A stretch of 64,000 nucleotides of DNA from Todiramphus chloris collaris. Lineage: Eukaryota > Chordata > Aves > Coraciiformes > Alcedinidae. Shown here piece by piece: positions 12,001-27,000 of this stretch. The notes under the pieces were generated by a model that saw only the letters and a list, made by a program, of their open reading frames with translations, had not been told where the DNA came from and searched no databases. The stretch spans positions 3,150,123 through 3,214,122 of the forward strand of contig JANVCC010000030.1 of the NCBI GenBank assembly GCA_025345505.1, read 5' to 3'. Position 1 is the stretch's first letter. Each line of letters starts with the position of its first letter. Position numbers and translations under genes: made by a program.

Positions 12001-15000
12001 CTTCCTTCTCTGTTTTTCCACAGTACAAGAAAGGACAAGGCTTTCTGTGGGGCACTTCATACACAGCAGTTACACATCCAAGCACTGAAGCCATAGCTGG
12101 GAGTGGGATGGCTGAACAAACTGATTACAAGTTGTGTACTTGACTAAAATCCTTCATGGAGGGTCATGAAATTGGCTTAGTGAACGAGGGAGATAATCTA
12201 CCTACTTCATCATCTCATCTTCAGACAGCGGTTAGCACCGGTGAGTTCCGGAGCAAGCATGGGTGGACTGAACTGTAACTTTAGAAAGGTTAGTTCTGTT
12301 AGAAATGGTGATTAATTACAGACAGCGCACAAATCACTCCAATGAGATAACAATGTTCTGTATACTCCTGTGGGGGAGAAAATCACCAATTTCAGACCTT
12401 AATTTTGACTCAGCCTTTCCCAAAGTCCACCTGACACATCACCATAGGGTGTAATTTAATACAGTAGAAAGCAGCAGCACAGCAAATGTTCAAGAACACG
12501 TTCACTATGTCATCAATTTAGCAATATTAAAATGAGACCATTCTCCTACCTGCTTGTATTCAGATTCTCTTCCAACCAGTACCTGCAGAACATAACCAAC
12601 AGGATCTCCTTTCATGGGTGGGACTGTTTCCCAAGTAATTTCACAGGCGTTTCCTCCCAACTGTGTCACTCGAGGAGCTATGATAAAATGAAATGTGTTA
12701 ACATTTAATATACAAACTGCATTGAATTCTTACTCTTTTTATGTGCACTGAAGTATACAGAAAAACATTTTAAAAAGAGAACTTCAGGACACCACAGAGG
12801 TTATCAGCACCTAATCTGTACAGTATTTACATGGCCAAAAAAACCACATGACGATTTGCCATCACCACTGGGTGAAAGAAGCAAAACTTTTAAGTCACTT
12901 GAAAGTCGCATTTCTTTCAAGACAGTCTTGCCTGATTAAGCTGTTCAGGATTCTTGTGGCATTAAGCACAAACAAGCACTATCCACAGTAAACTGGGTGA
13001 TGTTCAGAGCTGGCAAACAAGCTCCGAAGAAGTTTACTGTAGGATCCAGCTCACTTCTGCAGAAGGACAGTAAGTTGCTAGAGCACCTCTCATCTATCAG
13101 CTGTGGGAGCTGCTAGAAAGAGGGAGTGGGTGTGATAGAAAACTCTGAACTTTAAAAATTCAATTGCAATGCCACACGCCGATCTTTTCAAAGCAGAAGC
13201 CAATGCATGAATTACACCGGCATTGTGAAGTTCTGAGCAAACACCTGTGCCAGTGGAGGTGGCTGCTATTCTTCCCATGCTGCAAGGCATTGAAAGAGAG
13301 GAATAATATCTAACATTTCATTCAGAAAAAAACAGGAGGAATGTGAGAAGGGAAGCTAAATAATCTGTTGTATTAGAGATTAAGACCAGCCTGCAAAGCA
13401 AAAGCACAAGCGTAATTTCAGAGACTTGGACTTGTTTCTAATTCTGAGCCTGACATTGAGCTGATCAGACCTGCTGTTTCTAGCCAGGCTTAGACTACTG
13501 CTTTCACTAGAACTCCAGAGAAATTCAATTTGTCAGCTGTTACAGTGCTGCTGTCCTTGGGAGAGGACCTCACACCACATGAAAGACAAAAGATGCTGTA
13601 CTGTGCCCAACAGCAAGCTTGCAGGTGAGCCGAGCCGAGTACTAACAGCAGCAGCACATCCACATGTACAACAAAGCATCTGCCACTGGAAGGCATCAAA
13701 ACAACTGCGACAGCACCCAGGGTCCACCAACCTCTTGATCAGAGACAGCAAGCAAGCACACAGTTACAGAAGTATGAAACTGGGAGACACAACGGTGCCG
13801 AATGCTTTACCGAGTGGTTAATATGTGCACACGTGCAAGGACATGAGCTTGTTAAAGGCAATCTAGATTCCCAACCCTACCAAAACAGGCAACCGAAGAG
13901 TCTATCAAAGAAAGAAATGCTGCTGCTGCTGCATACATTACAAGAATTTGAGACTAATTCATTACTACCCAAGAGAACACATGAATCATACGCGGACCCA
14001 AATGTAATCAATATCCACTTGCTTCTCTCTGCACATCTGCCAGTGTTGAGAGACTGATAATAGACGCCTCCATCTCAGCTGACAACAAAAGTCTCAATTA
14101 GTTTCCATCCCTCACGTAGATTTTTGCCTGACAGTTACAAAGCACTTAACAGAGTGCCATTAACAATAATCCTGTTTTAGGGCTGGCGTCACTAAATGAG
14201 TAATTAGGATACTTCACAGGACAATAAACATGTGCTTCGGATACCTGAAAAAACTCTAAGTTTGGCATCTTCATTCCTTTTTTTTGCTCCGAACAGAGAA
14301 GGGAATCAACACCATCGTGTTGCCTCGGCAGATCTCTTCCCTGCAGCATTACCTCTCCAGGGCAGCATTCCCTAACGCCGTGTTTGTCGTGCCCCTTTGG
14401 TCATTGCAGTCAGTGTTTTGTCATGTACCTGTGGTCCCAGCCCATACAGGACCCAGTATTTGCACCCTCTCTGAAGTGCTTGATAGTCAGTCGAGGGTAT
14501 GAGTCATATTTAACAGGAACTAAATAGGCAGGCAGGGAGTTGAAAACATAAACCTAGGTGAGATCTGAATTTAACAAAATGGATTTCTATCCAATGTGAA
14601 AGTGAGACTATGGTGCATGCCAGCATCCCGGGGCTGGTTTTACCCATTTTGGGTGGCCAAGAGAAGCAACAGCCACACGGACTCGGCATCGGTGAGCAAC
14701 AGACACCCGTGCCCAGGCTCCCTGACAGTGATGCAGATGCTGAGGCCGTGAAGCACATCCTCCCTGATGCCATCACCTATGGCGGCCTGGTTTACCCAGC
14801 ACCACCTTGCTTCGCTGTGCTGGGGAGTGTATCTTACAACCGTGTAATGGAGCGAATCAAGGTATCTTCTCCCAGGAAACAGCACTGAAGCAAATCATAG
14901 AATCACAGAATCATTTTGGTTGGAAAAGACCTTTAGGATCATCAAGTCCAACTGTTAACCCAGCACTGCCAACTCCATCATTTAAACCACATCCCTCAGC

Positions 15001-18000
15001 ACCACATCTCCAGGGCTTTGAAACCCCTCCAGGGATGGGGACTCCACCACTGGCCTGGGCAGCCTGGGCCAGGGCCTGATAACTCTTTTGCTTCTGGGGA
15101 AGAAATTTTTCCTAATATCCAACATAAACCTCCCCCAGTGCAACTCTTGTCCTATCACTTGTTTCTTGGGAGCAGAGACTGACCTCACCTCACTATAACC
15201 TCCTTTCAGGGAGTTGTCAAGAGCAAGAAGGTCTCCCCTGAGCTGCCTTTTCTCCAAGCTGTACAACCCCCAGTTCCCTCAGCTGGTCCTCACAAGATTT
15301 GTGCTCTGTACATCTCGACAGCTTTGTTGTCCTTCTCTGGACACACTCCAGCCCCACAATGTTCTACTTGGAGTGAGGAGTCCACAGAGCTGAACCCAGT
15401 ATTCAAGGGGCAGACTGACCAGTGCCAAGTACAGGGGGATGATCATTGCCCTAGTCCTGCTGGCCACACTATTTCTGATACAAGCCAGGATGCTGGTGGC
15501 TGCCTTGGCCACCCGGGCACACGCTAGATGACGTTCAGCTGGCTGTTGACCCACACTTCCAGGTCCTTTTCCAGTGGGCAGGTTTCCAGCCACTCTTCCC
15601 CAAACCTCTATCATTGCAGGGGCTTATTCTTCCTGGAGGTGATTCAGAGCAGCTAACCTTGGGACCAGGGAAATTAAACCCCAGCAGCGTTCTCCCCTCT
15701 CTGAATCTTGGATTACAAATGGCATCAAAATCACCCAAGACAGATTTTAGATACAGCAGAGCAAACAAAATCTCTCTGACGAACTAACAGTTGTTGTTTC
15801 TCACAGTAAATGGTACTACTTGAAAAAGGAGTTTTAAGCACATGGGGGAAAAAAAGTGCAACTGATTTCAGCTCGGTTTATCTGACAGACAAATGAGTGA
15901 GTCTCCTGCCTTTGTAGTAGTTCTCCTTGGAAGGAAGTAGTAAAATTACTTAGTCCAAAATTTACACACAGTAAAAGAGGTTTCATTATAAAACTTCATT
16001 TAATTAGGCCTTTTGATCTTCTAGTGGAACACATGCTAAGTGAGATCCAAATCTAATGCTTTATGTATGTGAAATGTCATTATTAACTTTATGCATTCAA
16101 GGAAAAATAAATTCTCAAGTTCTACTCTGCACACATCACCTCCTCAACTAAAACCAACGTTAAAGTTTACTAATGCTCAAGTTGTTATGTATACATATAT
16201 ACTAGAGCTGTTACATCTCTTACAGAAGTGCTGCAGTAATCCAGAGCAATCCCCTGGTAAACATCATTGTTAGCAGGAGCATTTTAACAGTTTATGTACA
16301 ACAACGTAAACTATTGTGGGTGGTGTAACATTTCTGTTGTTTATATGAACTTTTTTGGTGATAATTAGCTTCCCACCATGATGGAAATTCACAATTCACA
16401 GGTATACACGAGCAGCACAACCTGCTTTTTCACCTGTGTTATTGCATAGTGATGTTAACCCTTAGGAACGCTCTGCATACATACCAATTGCTTAAGTAAC
16501 TATGTATTAGTTACATATATATAAAAAAGTCTACTACATACCTTTGATTGCAGGGGGGACTGACTTAGTTGTGCAGAAGGTACATATTTCTGAGAAAGGT
16601 CCCTCCCCAGCATCATTGACCGCCTGTATTCTGAATGAGTAACAAGTGGATTCTGTCAGCCTTTGTATCTTGTATGTATGACTTGGTCCCCTATAAATCG
16701 GAATAAACCTGGAAACAATAAAACCAAGAACATTTAGTTACAGTGCAGAGATAATGACATTTCTGGCTATTACACAGCTCGGTGCAAGGTATCCGTAGTG
16801 TGAGAAGTGTCACGATGTGTTTTGCAGAGCTGTTACAGGCATGGATAAAAATGTCATGTCATTAAGAGACTAACAGTGGTTAGAAGGTTAGGGGAAGCAG
16901 ATGTTCACTGTCCCCTTTGCAACTAATACTTGCCTTGCAAAACAATTGTGTGGATTATCAGGAAAAATATCCATCACTGCATCTCCTACTCTCTAGTAAT
17001 CAAAATGGATTCATCCTGTTTCTGCTACAATGCACCACATGCACTGCTGGTTTAAGTGTGTCTAAAAGAAGATTACTCTTTTGAATGTTTTACTGCTTGG
17101 TTTGGATTTTATTTGTACACTAAGACCCAAACACCACATCTGAAACTCATCTGTGCCATCAGAACATACAGAGTGTGTAACGTACGTGTAATATATTACA
17201 CATCTCCCAGTTTTGAAGAGTTCGCAGAGTGCAGACAGTCAAAGAGCAGAGGCAGAAACAGCTCCCAAGGTAACAGGCAGTGGTCTGTGAGTGCAAAGGC
17301 ACAGGGGAAGCATGATTACAGCAAGGGGGATACAGAGGATGGAAAAGGATGCCAGCTCAAGAGCAGGCTCAGGAAAAGAAAAAGACATGACACTAAGGAA
17401 GTGATGTCCAAAATAATTGCATCGACAAGACCAAACCAGCAAACACAAATTGTCCAACAGTGTAATAAGAACAAAATCAATGTCATTTCATCCGGGAAGG
17501 GAAGGGAAGGGAAGGGAAGGGAAGGGAAGGGAAGGGAAGGGAAGAGAAGAGAAGAGAAGAGAAGAGAAGAGAAGAGAAGAGAAGAGANNNNNNNNNNGAA
17601 GAGAAGAGAAGAGAAGAGAAGAGAAGAGAAGAGAAGAGAAGAGAAGAGAAGAGAAGAGAAGAGAAGAGAAGAGAAGAGAAGAGAAGTCCCATTGCTAGGG
17701 AGAACCTGACCTATTTTCAATGGCTGTGCTCAGATAAATGTTTTCCAGTAACAATCATATGTCAGCCAGCTATTTCTAACTGAGATCCTGACCCCTGGGT
17801 GATGAGCAGAATGGGGATGAAGGTAAATAAAGAGGAAGCACGCAGCATCTTGCATCAATCTGCTTGGCCTCTACTGAGGAACAGGGTCTTACGTGCAATA
17901 GTCCTGAATCTGGAGAACACTGCGTAGGATCACATAGGGTTTTTTTGAATGATTTAGTATACTTATTCAGATATATTAACCATTTCAGCAGATTTAAATC

Positions 18001-21000
18001 ACCAGGAAGCCAACAAAGAGATTTTTTGACCTCCCTATCTAAGTGCTAGCTTTATCCTTCAGCTTTGCATGAGATACACACAGTATAACCAATTTGAGCA
18101 TTTCAAAGAAACTGGGTCTGTCATTAGCTCTCAGGGACAGAAATCAATTTATATTACATGATGATTGAAATCCACAGAAGTACAGAGAGATCAAGAGTCA
18201 TCTGTAATAAAAATAAATGTTCAGGTAATTTCAATTGCTGGAAATGTACTCTGAGGACTAATGTTGACTTTCTAGCCCCAGAGTTTTAGTGAGCCCCTAA
18301 TCTTGATTGAAGATCAAAGCTCCAGGCCCACAAGCTTTTAAGAGATTTGAGAGTCAACTTCCAAAGAATAATTTTTTTTTTTTTCCCCCACTCTTACACT
18401 TGCACAGTTTTGAGGACTACCTGCTATCCCACACCTAAGCATCTACGGCACACTCCAAAAGGCTGCCGCAGACCTGTTCTCAAGGAGTACAATTTTTTGA
18501 AATTCACTGCTCAGTGAGCAAAACCCACATATTTAGGACAGCATGAAGAGTAAAGAGACAAGACCACCGCCCCTCTCGCCCCCCCCACTTCTTGTAGCTC
18601 AATCAGGCAGCTGGCTCAGAAACCATGGCAGTGCTCGCAGAAGTGCAGAGCCTTGTCTCTGACCCTCATCCACAGGCAACAGATAGCAAACCAGATCCAT
18701 TGCAGCATTTTAGATGAATGCCCTCTGTTGTAATCATCTGTGGAGCCAGGGAAGCAAAGGAGGATAAATATACCTTACCAGCTAAGAAAAGCACACCTCT
18801 GCCCCAGTTTGGCCTTATGGCACACCCGCTAGACATATTTGGTGAATACCAATTAATTAGTCCTAAAATTACACTTTCACTGTTTGAATATGACTAAGGT
18901 TTCATGACACTGATAAAGAGATCTGGCAAAGCATTTGAGCTCCTCCTGTTATTTGGCAACAGGACAAATGCTCCCAATCCAGTTTCCATCTCCACTCCTC
19001 CTTACTTCTCTATTTCAAAAAATATCTGCAATGAAAACAAAAACCGTTATGGAAAAGCTCACATGCATGTTCATCACAAGACCGTACTGGAAGCACACTT
19101 AAACTTCTGAGATTCAACCATCTTTGAAGAGAGAGGCCTTCCAGTTTAGTAATCAGGCTTTCTTGTTCCAAAGTCAATCAAGTTCAATTGCTCTCAGGCT
19201 TCACTATGACAATAATGGTTTGTGAGATGAAGATTGTGATGCGAGAAACATAACGAAGATGAAACATTTTAATTTCAAAATACTAGTGATTCTTTGATAA
19301 TAATGTAGCATTTTCTTCCCATCTAAAGTAGGTACTTTATACTCCTCCGAAGTTATTTCTGTTATTTTAAAAATAATATTCTATTTGATGTAGATTGCTA
19401 TAGACTTGGAGCAATATACCCTACAATCTTTCTTCACCCTCCTGGGCTTTCTGCTGAAGGACTGCAATGAATTTAAAGTTGAATCAGTCAGTGTGATTGC
19501 ACATTGCTACTGTGATGTCTGCATACACTAAAAATGGTCTAAAGTAAGGTAATTTGTTTATATTATTGACAGTTCTTTCTCTAAATCTAAATATGTAAAT
19601 TTAAATCCAAATCTCATTTAAAAAGCACATTTAAATGTGAGCCCTATACACCTTTGCCTTCTTGGCAAGCATGACATTGTCCACTGTGCTTTATCCAACT
19701 CCAGTTCCATACGTTTTCCTAAGAACAATGCAGATTTGAGCTTGTTTGCAAGGACTTACTCTCTCAAGCATTTACAAGTTGACTTAAATCTGCCCATGGA
19801 AAAGCTCCCATGTTCTCCCTCTCACATTCTTCCAGCCTCTATTAGGTTCTCCACTTGGATGTGGACAGTGAGTTTTTCTACTCAGATGCTGTGGGATACC
19901 ATAAGCATGGTCATTAACAAAGTACAGCCACCAAAAATCTCTCTGGCTTTTCAGGGTGATAGCTGAACTACACTGGGTGGGGGTGTGGATTTTTTTCTAC
20001 CTCCCATTTCACTTATCTAACAGAGATTTATGTCATTCATAAATTGAATGACCAGAGACAGAATTCCCAGTCTCCACAGGGCAGCAACACAACTTGCACA
20101 TCAGTGCAGCTGGGAGCTGAGGAACCTGTAGAGGAGGCAGTCGCATGGGTCCTCCATCCCCCCTCCTCACATGGCTAGACTGGAGCTGAGGGATGAGCAC
20201 GTTGTTGGATGTGACTAAAATGCTGCAGCTTGACAGACTGACACTTCTCGTCCCTTAGAATCATAGAATAGAATCCCAGAATGGTTTGGCTTAGGAGGGA
20301 CCTTAAAGATCATCTAGTTGCAACCTCTCCGCCATGGGCAGGGACACCTCCCATTAGACCAGGCTGCTCAATCAAAATGGATACACTTCGAGCTGCAATG
20401 TTGTAAAAGTTAGTTTAAACTTCAGTGAAATTGCACCCAAATACTAATATGCTGATGTTTGCCATAAAGGCCCTTAGGAGGTGTGGCAGCTAAGCCTGCC
20501 CCAGCCTCCCCGAGCTGGCTGCTCCCATCCCCATGCTGCTCCTTCACTACAAATATTTATTGGGCTAGAAGGTGAACTGGATATGAGAACTGATAGAGGT
20601 TAAAGATCTCTCTCTAAGCAGGACAGTCCTAGACTGAGCAGTTCCCTAACTGGTCTAGTGTTATGTTAAAAAAGTTTCAAACTGTGGGGACACAGTGGGG
20701 ACACAAGTGGTTTAAAGAAGCCAGAAGTGCTCCTGTTCCTACATAGGAACACTCTTGCAGAAATATGTGTTCGCACTTTGATTTCTTTCTTACTTCTTCA
20801 TCACTCTTTTCTTCCAAGACAGACAAAACCAAAACACAAACCATGCTTGTGTGTCTCAGACAAGATGTGTTTGTTCTCTAACCTTCTACCTGCTTTCATG
20901 TGAATCCCTAAAATGTGCTAAATAAGCACCAGGAAATTTTCAATTCCCAGAGGTTTGCCCAGTTCAATTTCAAAGACAGTAGGCTACAAGCCTCCAGCTG

Positions 21001-24000
21001 GTATCCTCTTTGAAAAAAAGACTACCTCTGTGGGTTACTGCCATTGGCAATACAGTTACATTATTATTTTGCTGAAGTTTGCACCATCCACAAGTCAATC
21101 TGAGTTATTCAGAAATTTAATATGCTGCAGCGTTGCCTCTCTTCTCCACTAAATTAACTGAGAAGACAGCAACTTTCTCTGGGGATGGAGACAGTCCCCA
21201 GAAGCTACTTCCCCCCCATTTCACTTGAGTGATCCCAGTTCTCCCCTTCCCGGACATTCTCATGTCAGTCACGGATTATTCATTTACCTACACAGAGCAG
21301 AGGAGAGAGAACACAATGTCCTAGAACAACTATTTGGGAGACACCACTGCTGTTAGTTTTTCATCAATACCTTGTTATTCTCAGTGAAGATCTTCTTGGA
21401 AATGTTTTACATGTTGCAGCTATTTTGTTTCTTCCACTTTAGTCACTTCCAGTCAAGCAGAGGAATATGAATGTACTCGGCCTACCTATGCTCATTAGTT
21501 CTCAGTACATTTTAATTAGCAGGTTCCCTTTCAAACTCTTGGGTTTTGTTTATATTTTAGTAACCTGTTTGTCCTCACAACAATTTAATCTGAAAGAAAA
21601 TCTACCGTACAAGCACTAAAAGACAGCAATCTTGAGCCAGGGTACAAAGGATGAAACAGCCATCTGAATAATTCTGGAACTGCCTCCCAGAATAACGTGG
21701 TCATCTGCCACAGTTCTGGCTGGAAAGAAACCATTAATACAGCACTGGTCTGACTTGGTGACCCGAGGCTTCATACACAGACAACTGCATAATTAGAAAC
21801 TAAAAGTACATCAATTTCATAAACCAACAGCTCTTTTAATATTATTGTCACAACATCTCTGCGATCTGCACAATTATAGCCCCTGCTTACTTTCTTAGAC
21901 TATTCCTCTGTTTTGTTTGGAAAACATTATCAGCCACTAATTTACGTGATTTTCTTTCCCCACCAGCAGCTCCCTATGCTAGGAAGTGGCTCCGAGGAAA
22001 GCAAAGCTTCAGAACAAAAACATCTAATCCAGATAAACAAGAGTAAAGTCAATGCACATTTTTGGGTTTTTTTTTCATTTCTGTAATATTTTAAAATGTT
22101 GAGCTCAAAGACAAAAGCTTGACATCAGCAGCATCCCCCATCCCCACAGCCATCAGTGCTCCTATAACCAGTACCAAGCTGGCCCAACCTTTTCAGAACT
22201 GCAGCAAGTTCCAAGCCATTCTTTGGCACCTCCTTTGGCAAGTAGGTGCTGAGGGAAGGCAAACACCTGGACAGGGGTTCCCAAAAGAGTTTTGTGCTCC
22301 TCCAACCTCCCCCAGCCTGACTTCCCAGTCCTAACATGAGGTGTGGACCAAACAGATGGGGTGCCTTGGTCCCTCTGATCTGAAGAGATGTTTTTGGAAA
22401 GCTTATGATGTGAGCTTGCTCAGAATACATTTAGAAACCATCCTCCAAAATGCACTACAAATATAATTTTTTTTTTTATAGGCATAATAACAACAGGACC
22501 CACCGAAGGAGGCAACTTTTCCTTCCTTATACTTAGAAAAGCAAAACCAGGTGGAGAGTGGAAAAAGGCAGGAAGAGAAGTTGTAACAGTCAGCCAGGAA
22601 GAATTCTGTTTTCTTCACTTAACTACCTAGCACATCTGCAGGCTACACAGAGCATTTGCAGCCAAACATCGATTTGTAGCTTGCTTCTACTAGATCATCT
22701 TTGACATGCTGAATTTCAACATGTTATTCATATTTACCACAGACAGTTACTTGTCAGACGTCTGGAATTACTGGAAATGGAGATGCCTTAACCTAGAGAA
22801 GCTTTGCCCATAACAAGAAAAATTACTTGTTTTGGAAGGAGCTTCTGGGCATATTCATGAAGAATGGAAGACAGATCAGCAAAGTGCCTGACAGATGATT
22901 CCTGTGTGCAGCCACATCAGGGGCCAAGGAACAGACAGGAAGGACGACACTGAGTGCAACTATTTACTGACATGACAGACTCAGTAATCTGTTTGAGAAA
23001 AGTTCCCTAAGGAAGCCAAGCAGAGTCTCTAACTTACCAACTGCAGCAAAATGAAGTTGGAACCTAAAGATGTGCTCTTGGAAAACTCATGGCCAATGTG
23101 ATTGTGTTGCTCTAAGCTGTGTTGCCTCATTACCACTTGAGATATTCATCAGGTATTATTCTGATTAAGGCATTATTTTTCTTATGAGTTTGTTAGAGGT
23201 GTGCAGGAAATAGCTTTAGTTACAGTCTTTGGTGTAGATGATCTGCCGCCTGGAATATTCAGTAATAACCATGAAGTATCAACTACCTGCAGATGTACAC
23301 TGATCATACTACAAGAGAAAATTGGTTCACTGTGTTTCTGTGTAATTAACTACTATTTTTTCCACCAAACCAGGGATTCTTTGAAAATACTTCCAGAATA
23401 GCATCTAATGCAGTATCTCCCTCGATTCCCAATAGCTGAGACATCTCATCTCAAACACTGAACTTGTTTTTCTTATACTACACTTTGTTTCAAAGGATGA
23501 TGCAGACACAGTTAACTTCTATCTACTAAAATTGTTGGTTTACTCCTGTTTCTAAAAGCAAAGCAGAAATGCATTAACAAGATAACTTTTTTTACACTTG
23601 GAACAGTTTTTCCTTTTCATTTGCACAGCACTTACTGCAAAGCCTCAAGTATCTGATCAAAATGCTCTTAATATAAATATCATTACTGCTAATAGCAATA
23701 GTCATCTACAGGATGCAACAGTGTGAAGATGACAGACAATCTGAAAGGCTTTTCCGAGTGTTAACTTTCTATTTAGTCAGGCTTGCAGAGTAAACTGTAG
23801 TGTGCCATATGTCTTGGCGCTCATTCTTAATTTCCTTTCATCATTGTTTTACCCAATATGAAAATGATTTTTCCCGCAGGTTTTTGCAAGGATATGTTAA
23901 TCCATCTGATTTTATATTTTAATAGAATTTCACAAGCCAGTAGGCCTGCTATATATCAGTAATTGCTGCTAAAATGGGTGCAAATTGTCTTGATTAAATC

Positions 24001-27000
24001 ATGAGTGTAAACAATTTTTTAATGAGACTGCTTGAAACTTGCAGTAACCAGATAATGATTATGGTAGTCATCAGGCAAAGGCAGCACAATGTACAGTCTA
24101 CCTTCCTTTATGTTAATGCAGAGCAAACGTATATGTTGAGGTTCATACATACGACCACTTCCTAACACACAGACTGTACTTGTCACTAATCATTCTGCAA
24201 AGACCGGTGCTTAGATCAAACCATCTGATAGGATATTCCATTTCTGCAGTCACTGGACACTGTGACAGACGGTCCCCGTTTCATTTGTGCATTCTCTGCT
24301 GTTTATTATAGGTCTTAAGGAGTAACTAGGTGACAGAAATGGTGTTGGAAGGAGGAGAAACCTTCTCAGGGAAAAAAGGTTTCCCGCGCCACTGGGTGAA
24401 GTCAACAGAAGGGTGGGAGAATCACTGGAAGAGCTCGAATCTTCATAAACTGAACCTTTCCACAGAAGAAAACTGAGCCCATCTACATCTCTGCACTGGC
24501 ATTATTGTTTACTGTTCAAAGCATGTTTTGATTTTCCTTGGAAACCACCTCCTGACAAGTGCTTTTTTGGTTCTTCTCACCTTGGAAAATATTAGCACAG
24601 ATTTTTATAATATACTTCTCTCTTTCTTACAGGCTTTCTACAAACAGTGAAATACCTTATGACCCAACTGAAAAAGACAGTACCACCAGGAGCATCACTA
24701 ACATCTGGGTTAGCAGGCAGTGAAACAGATGGGACAATACATCTCCCCTGGGTACCTGGAAAAACTTGCATGGTCCCCTGTTTGTAGTCAGGCTCATTCT
24801 GTTCACAACCTACCAAACAGGAGCAAGGAAAGACAACCTGACCCGCTGAAAGCCAACAGAGTCTACCAAGCGTAAAGCTCAGACATCTTCTGCTGACTGC
24901 ACCATGAAACAGGCACTCCTGTGATGGGAAATGTGAGGGTTGATGCCTCCTGAAATAAATATTCACATTCAGGCAAAATTCTCCAAGCAGAAGTAATCAA
25001 GAAGCTATGTAATTTCATAACAAATGTTAGTCCTTCCTTGGAGAAATTTCCAGGACTACATTGGTGTACGGCTGCAGCCTTTGGGACATTCATATCCCAA
25101 CCAGAACAACAATGACTATGCCTAATTAATATTTATAGTCAATAGGCAAGCTCTATTTTGTGACCCATTTTTCATTTATATTGAATAGTAAGTATCTCCT
25201 TAAATGGCAAGCACATATGGTTTAGCAAAGTATTTTAAAACAGTTTAATACTCCACATAAATAATCTTCCATATGATATGAAAGGCAAATACTACTACTG
25301 TTTACCCAGTGACATGGAGTCATAACTCATTTATTCAGTAAATAACCACAGCAAAAGCAATTACAGTTTAGAATGCCAGTAAACACCATCTCTTTCAATT
25401 CACTGACAAAAGCATATTTATTAAGAATTGTCAATGATCCTTCACTGGTATTTTTAAAGAATATATTTAGGATGCTTTTTAGCCAACCTTACCAGTGTTT
25501 CTCCCTTAAAATACAATTATTGGTATTTTTATTTGGATTCTGTACACACAAAAATCACAGAACTGATCTCAACTGCAACACAGACACATCTAAAAGCAAG
25601 ACAAGCACCTGACAAATGACCTACTAATAACACACTTGTTAATTCTCTCTTTCCGACTGGACATTGTAAGCATTTTAAGACACTAAGAAGTGTAATTAGT
25701 CATAGGAACAACTAAAGACTAATTACCTGCACAGGAAAAAAAAAAAACCCCAAAAAACATTACTGTAATTAGGTTCACTTGTTTCATTTGGAGAGGAAAA
25801 GTCCACAGTATCCTGGAAAACAGTGCAACTTCATTAACATGATTTTCTTGGCAATAACTAGAGGCAGGAAATGAAGTCACAATTGATGGTTTATTTAAAA
25901 AAGAAATAAATTTTATAGTCCTCTTTACATTAAGGTCAACTACTCTAAACTAACGTTCCCATGTACTGCACTTTCTAGAAACAGATTTTTCTTCATTTCC
26001 ACTTAATGCTAACACATAATTGAAAGGACAAGAGATGCTAATTTGATCTCCCTAAATGTCACATGCTGAAGAGCACAGGAGAGCCAAAGCAGGTACATTT
26101 CTGATGCACACACCTTTTCAAGCCCCTACATCAATCGGTGTCAGAAGATTTCCAAGTATTTTGTTTCACAGGGTCTGGTAATCAATGAAACTCTTAAGTC
26201 TCCAACAACTGCCCTGTTACACACCTCATTACAGCATGGAGAAGTTAAAAACAAATCTTAATGTCCAGGACACATTCAAGAGCACTGCCTGGCTATCACT
26301 GCATAAAAGTGGAGTTGAATCATTATCCAAAGGCCATTAAAGCCAGCAGGGTCAGAAATAGACTTACTGACGATTTGCTGGTTTAAAATAAGAATTTGTT
26401 CATCTTTGTATTTACTTGTGAAAATGTTTCAATGGCATTTTAAAGCTAATTCCTATCTTAAACTTCACCAGCAAGCAACATTAGGATAAGCAAACCGTGA
26501 GCTCAGATTCACCGAAGAAGGGAAAATTGTAACATTGAGTTAAGGGATTTCAATACAAAGCTACTTAAGATGTCTCACAGAAGACAGTAAGTAACAATAT
26601 CTTCCAAAAAGACTAAGGATACAACAGACTCAGTTTTAAGTTATCCACGTTTACACCACAGCCTCTTCTCCAGAGCCAGGTGCTCTCTCTTCTCTAAAAA
26701 GAGGGGACACCATGGAACCTTCCTACAGCACTTTCAAACCACGAAAGACTCAAAAACATCCTTCTAGATGATTTATTCTGTGTCATTTTTCAGCATAGTC
26801 TAGCAATTTCATTATTCTATTAGATGTCCACAGTTTCCCTGAAAACAGCCATCTGAAACAGCAACAGCACCGCACAATTAAAGAGGCCAGTGATGCTCCA
26901 AAACTGTATTCCAGCATTTTTCACAAGCATACACATGACTGAGTAACCCGTCAGTCATGATGGGGTTTATTTTACGGGAAAGATCTCAGAGAGGACTCGT

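Larger units (their letters stand above)
6010..12549 (-). other. FNDC3B: FNDC3B intron n-o (6.5 kb)
   Basis: GT-AG intron before the last exon. It holds a plus-oriented CR1 3' fragment (9690-9861), two short direct duplications (7683-7752 and 9534-9577) and a poly(T) run at 10894-10917. The rest has no recognised feature. Confidence 0.85.

Noticed and set aside
14610-14888. Overlapping open frames on both strands of 81-92 codons
   Set aside because: They have no recognisable domain and sit in an intron next to a CR1 end. Locally higher GC content explains the open frames.
17056-17709. 217-codon plus-strand open frame
   Set aside because: Its second half is the GGGAA/GAGAA microsatellite with unknown residues from the gap, and the first half is intron without homology. 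Pentanucleotide repeats stay open in all frames.
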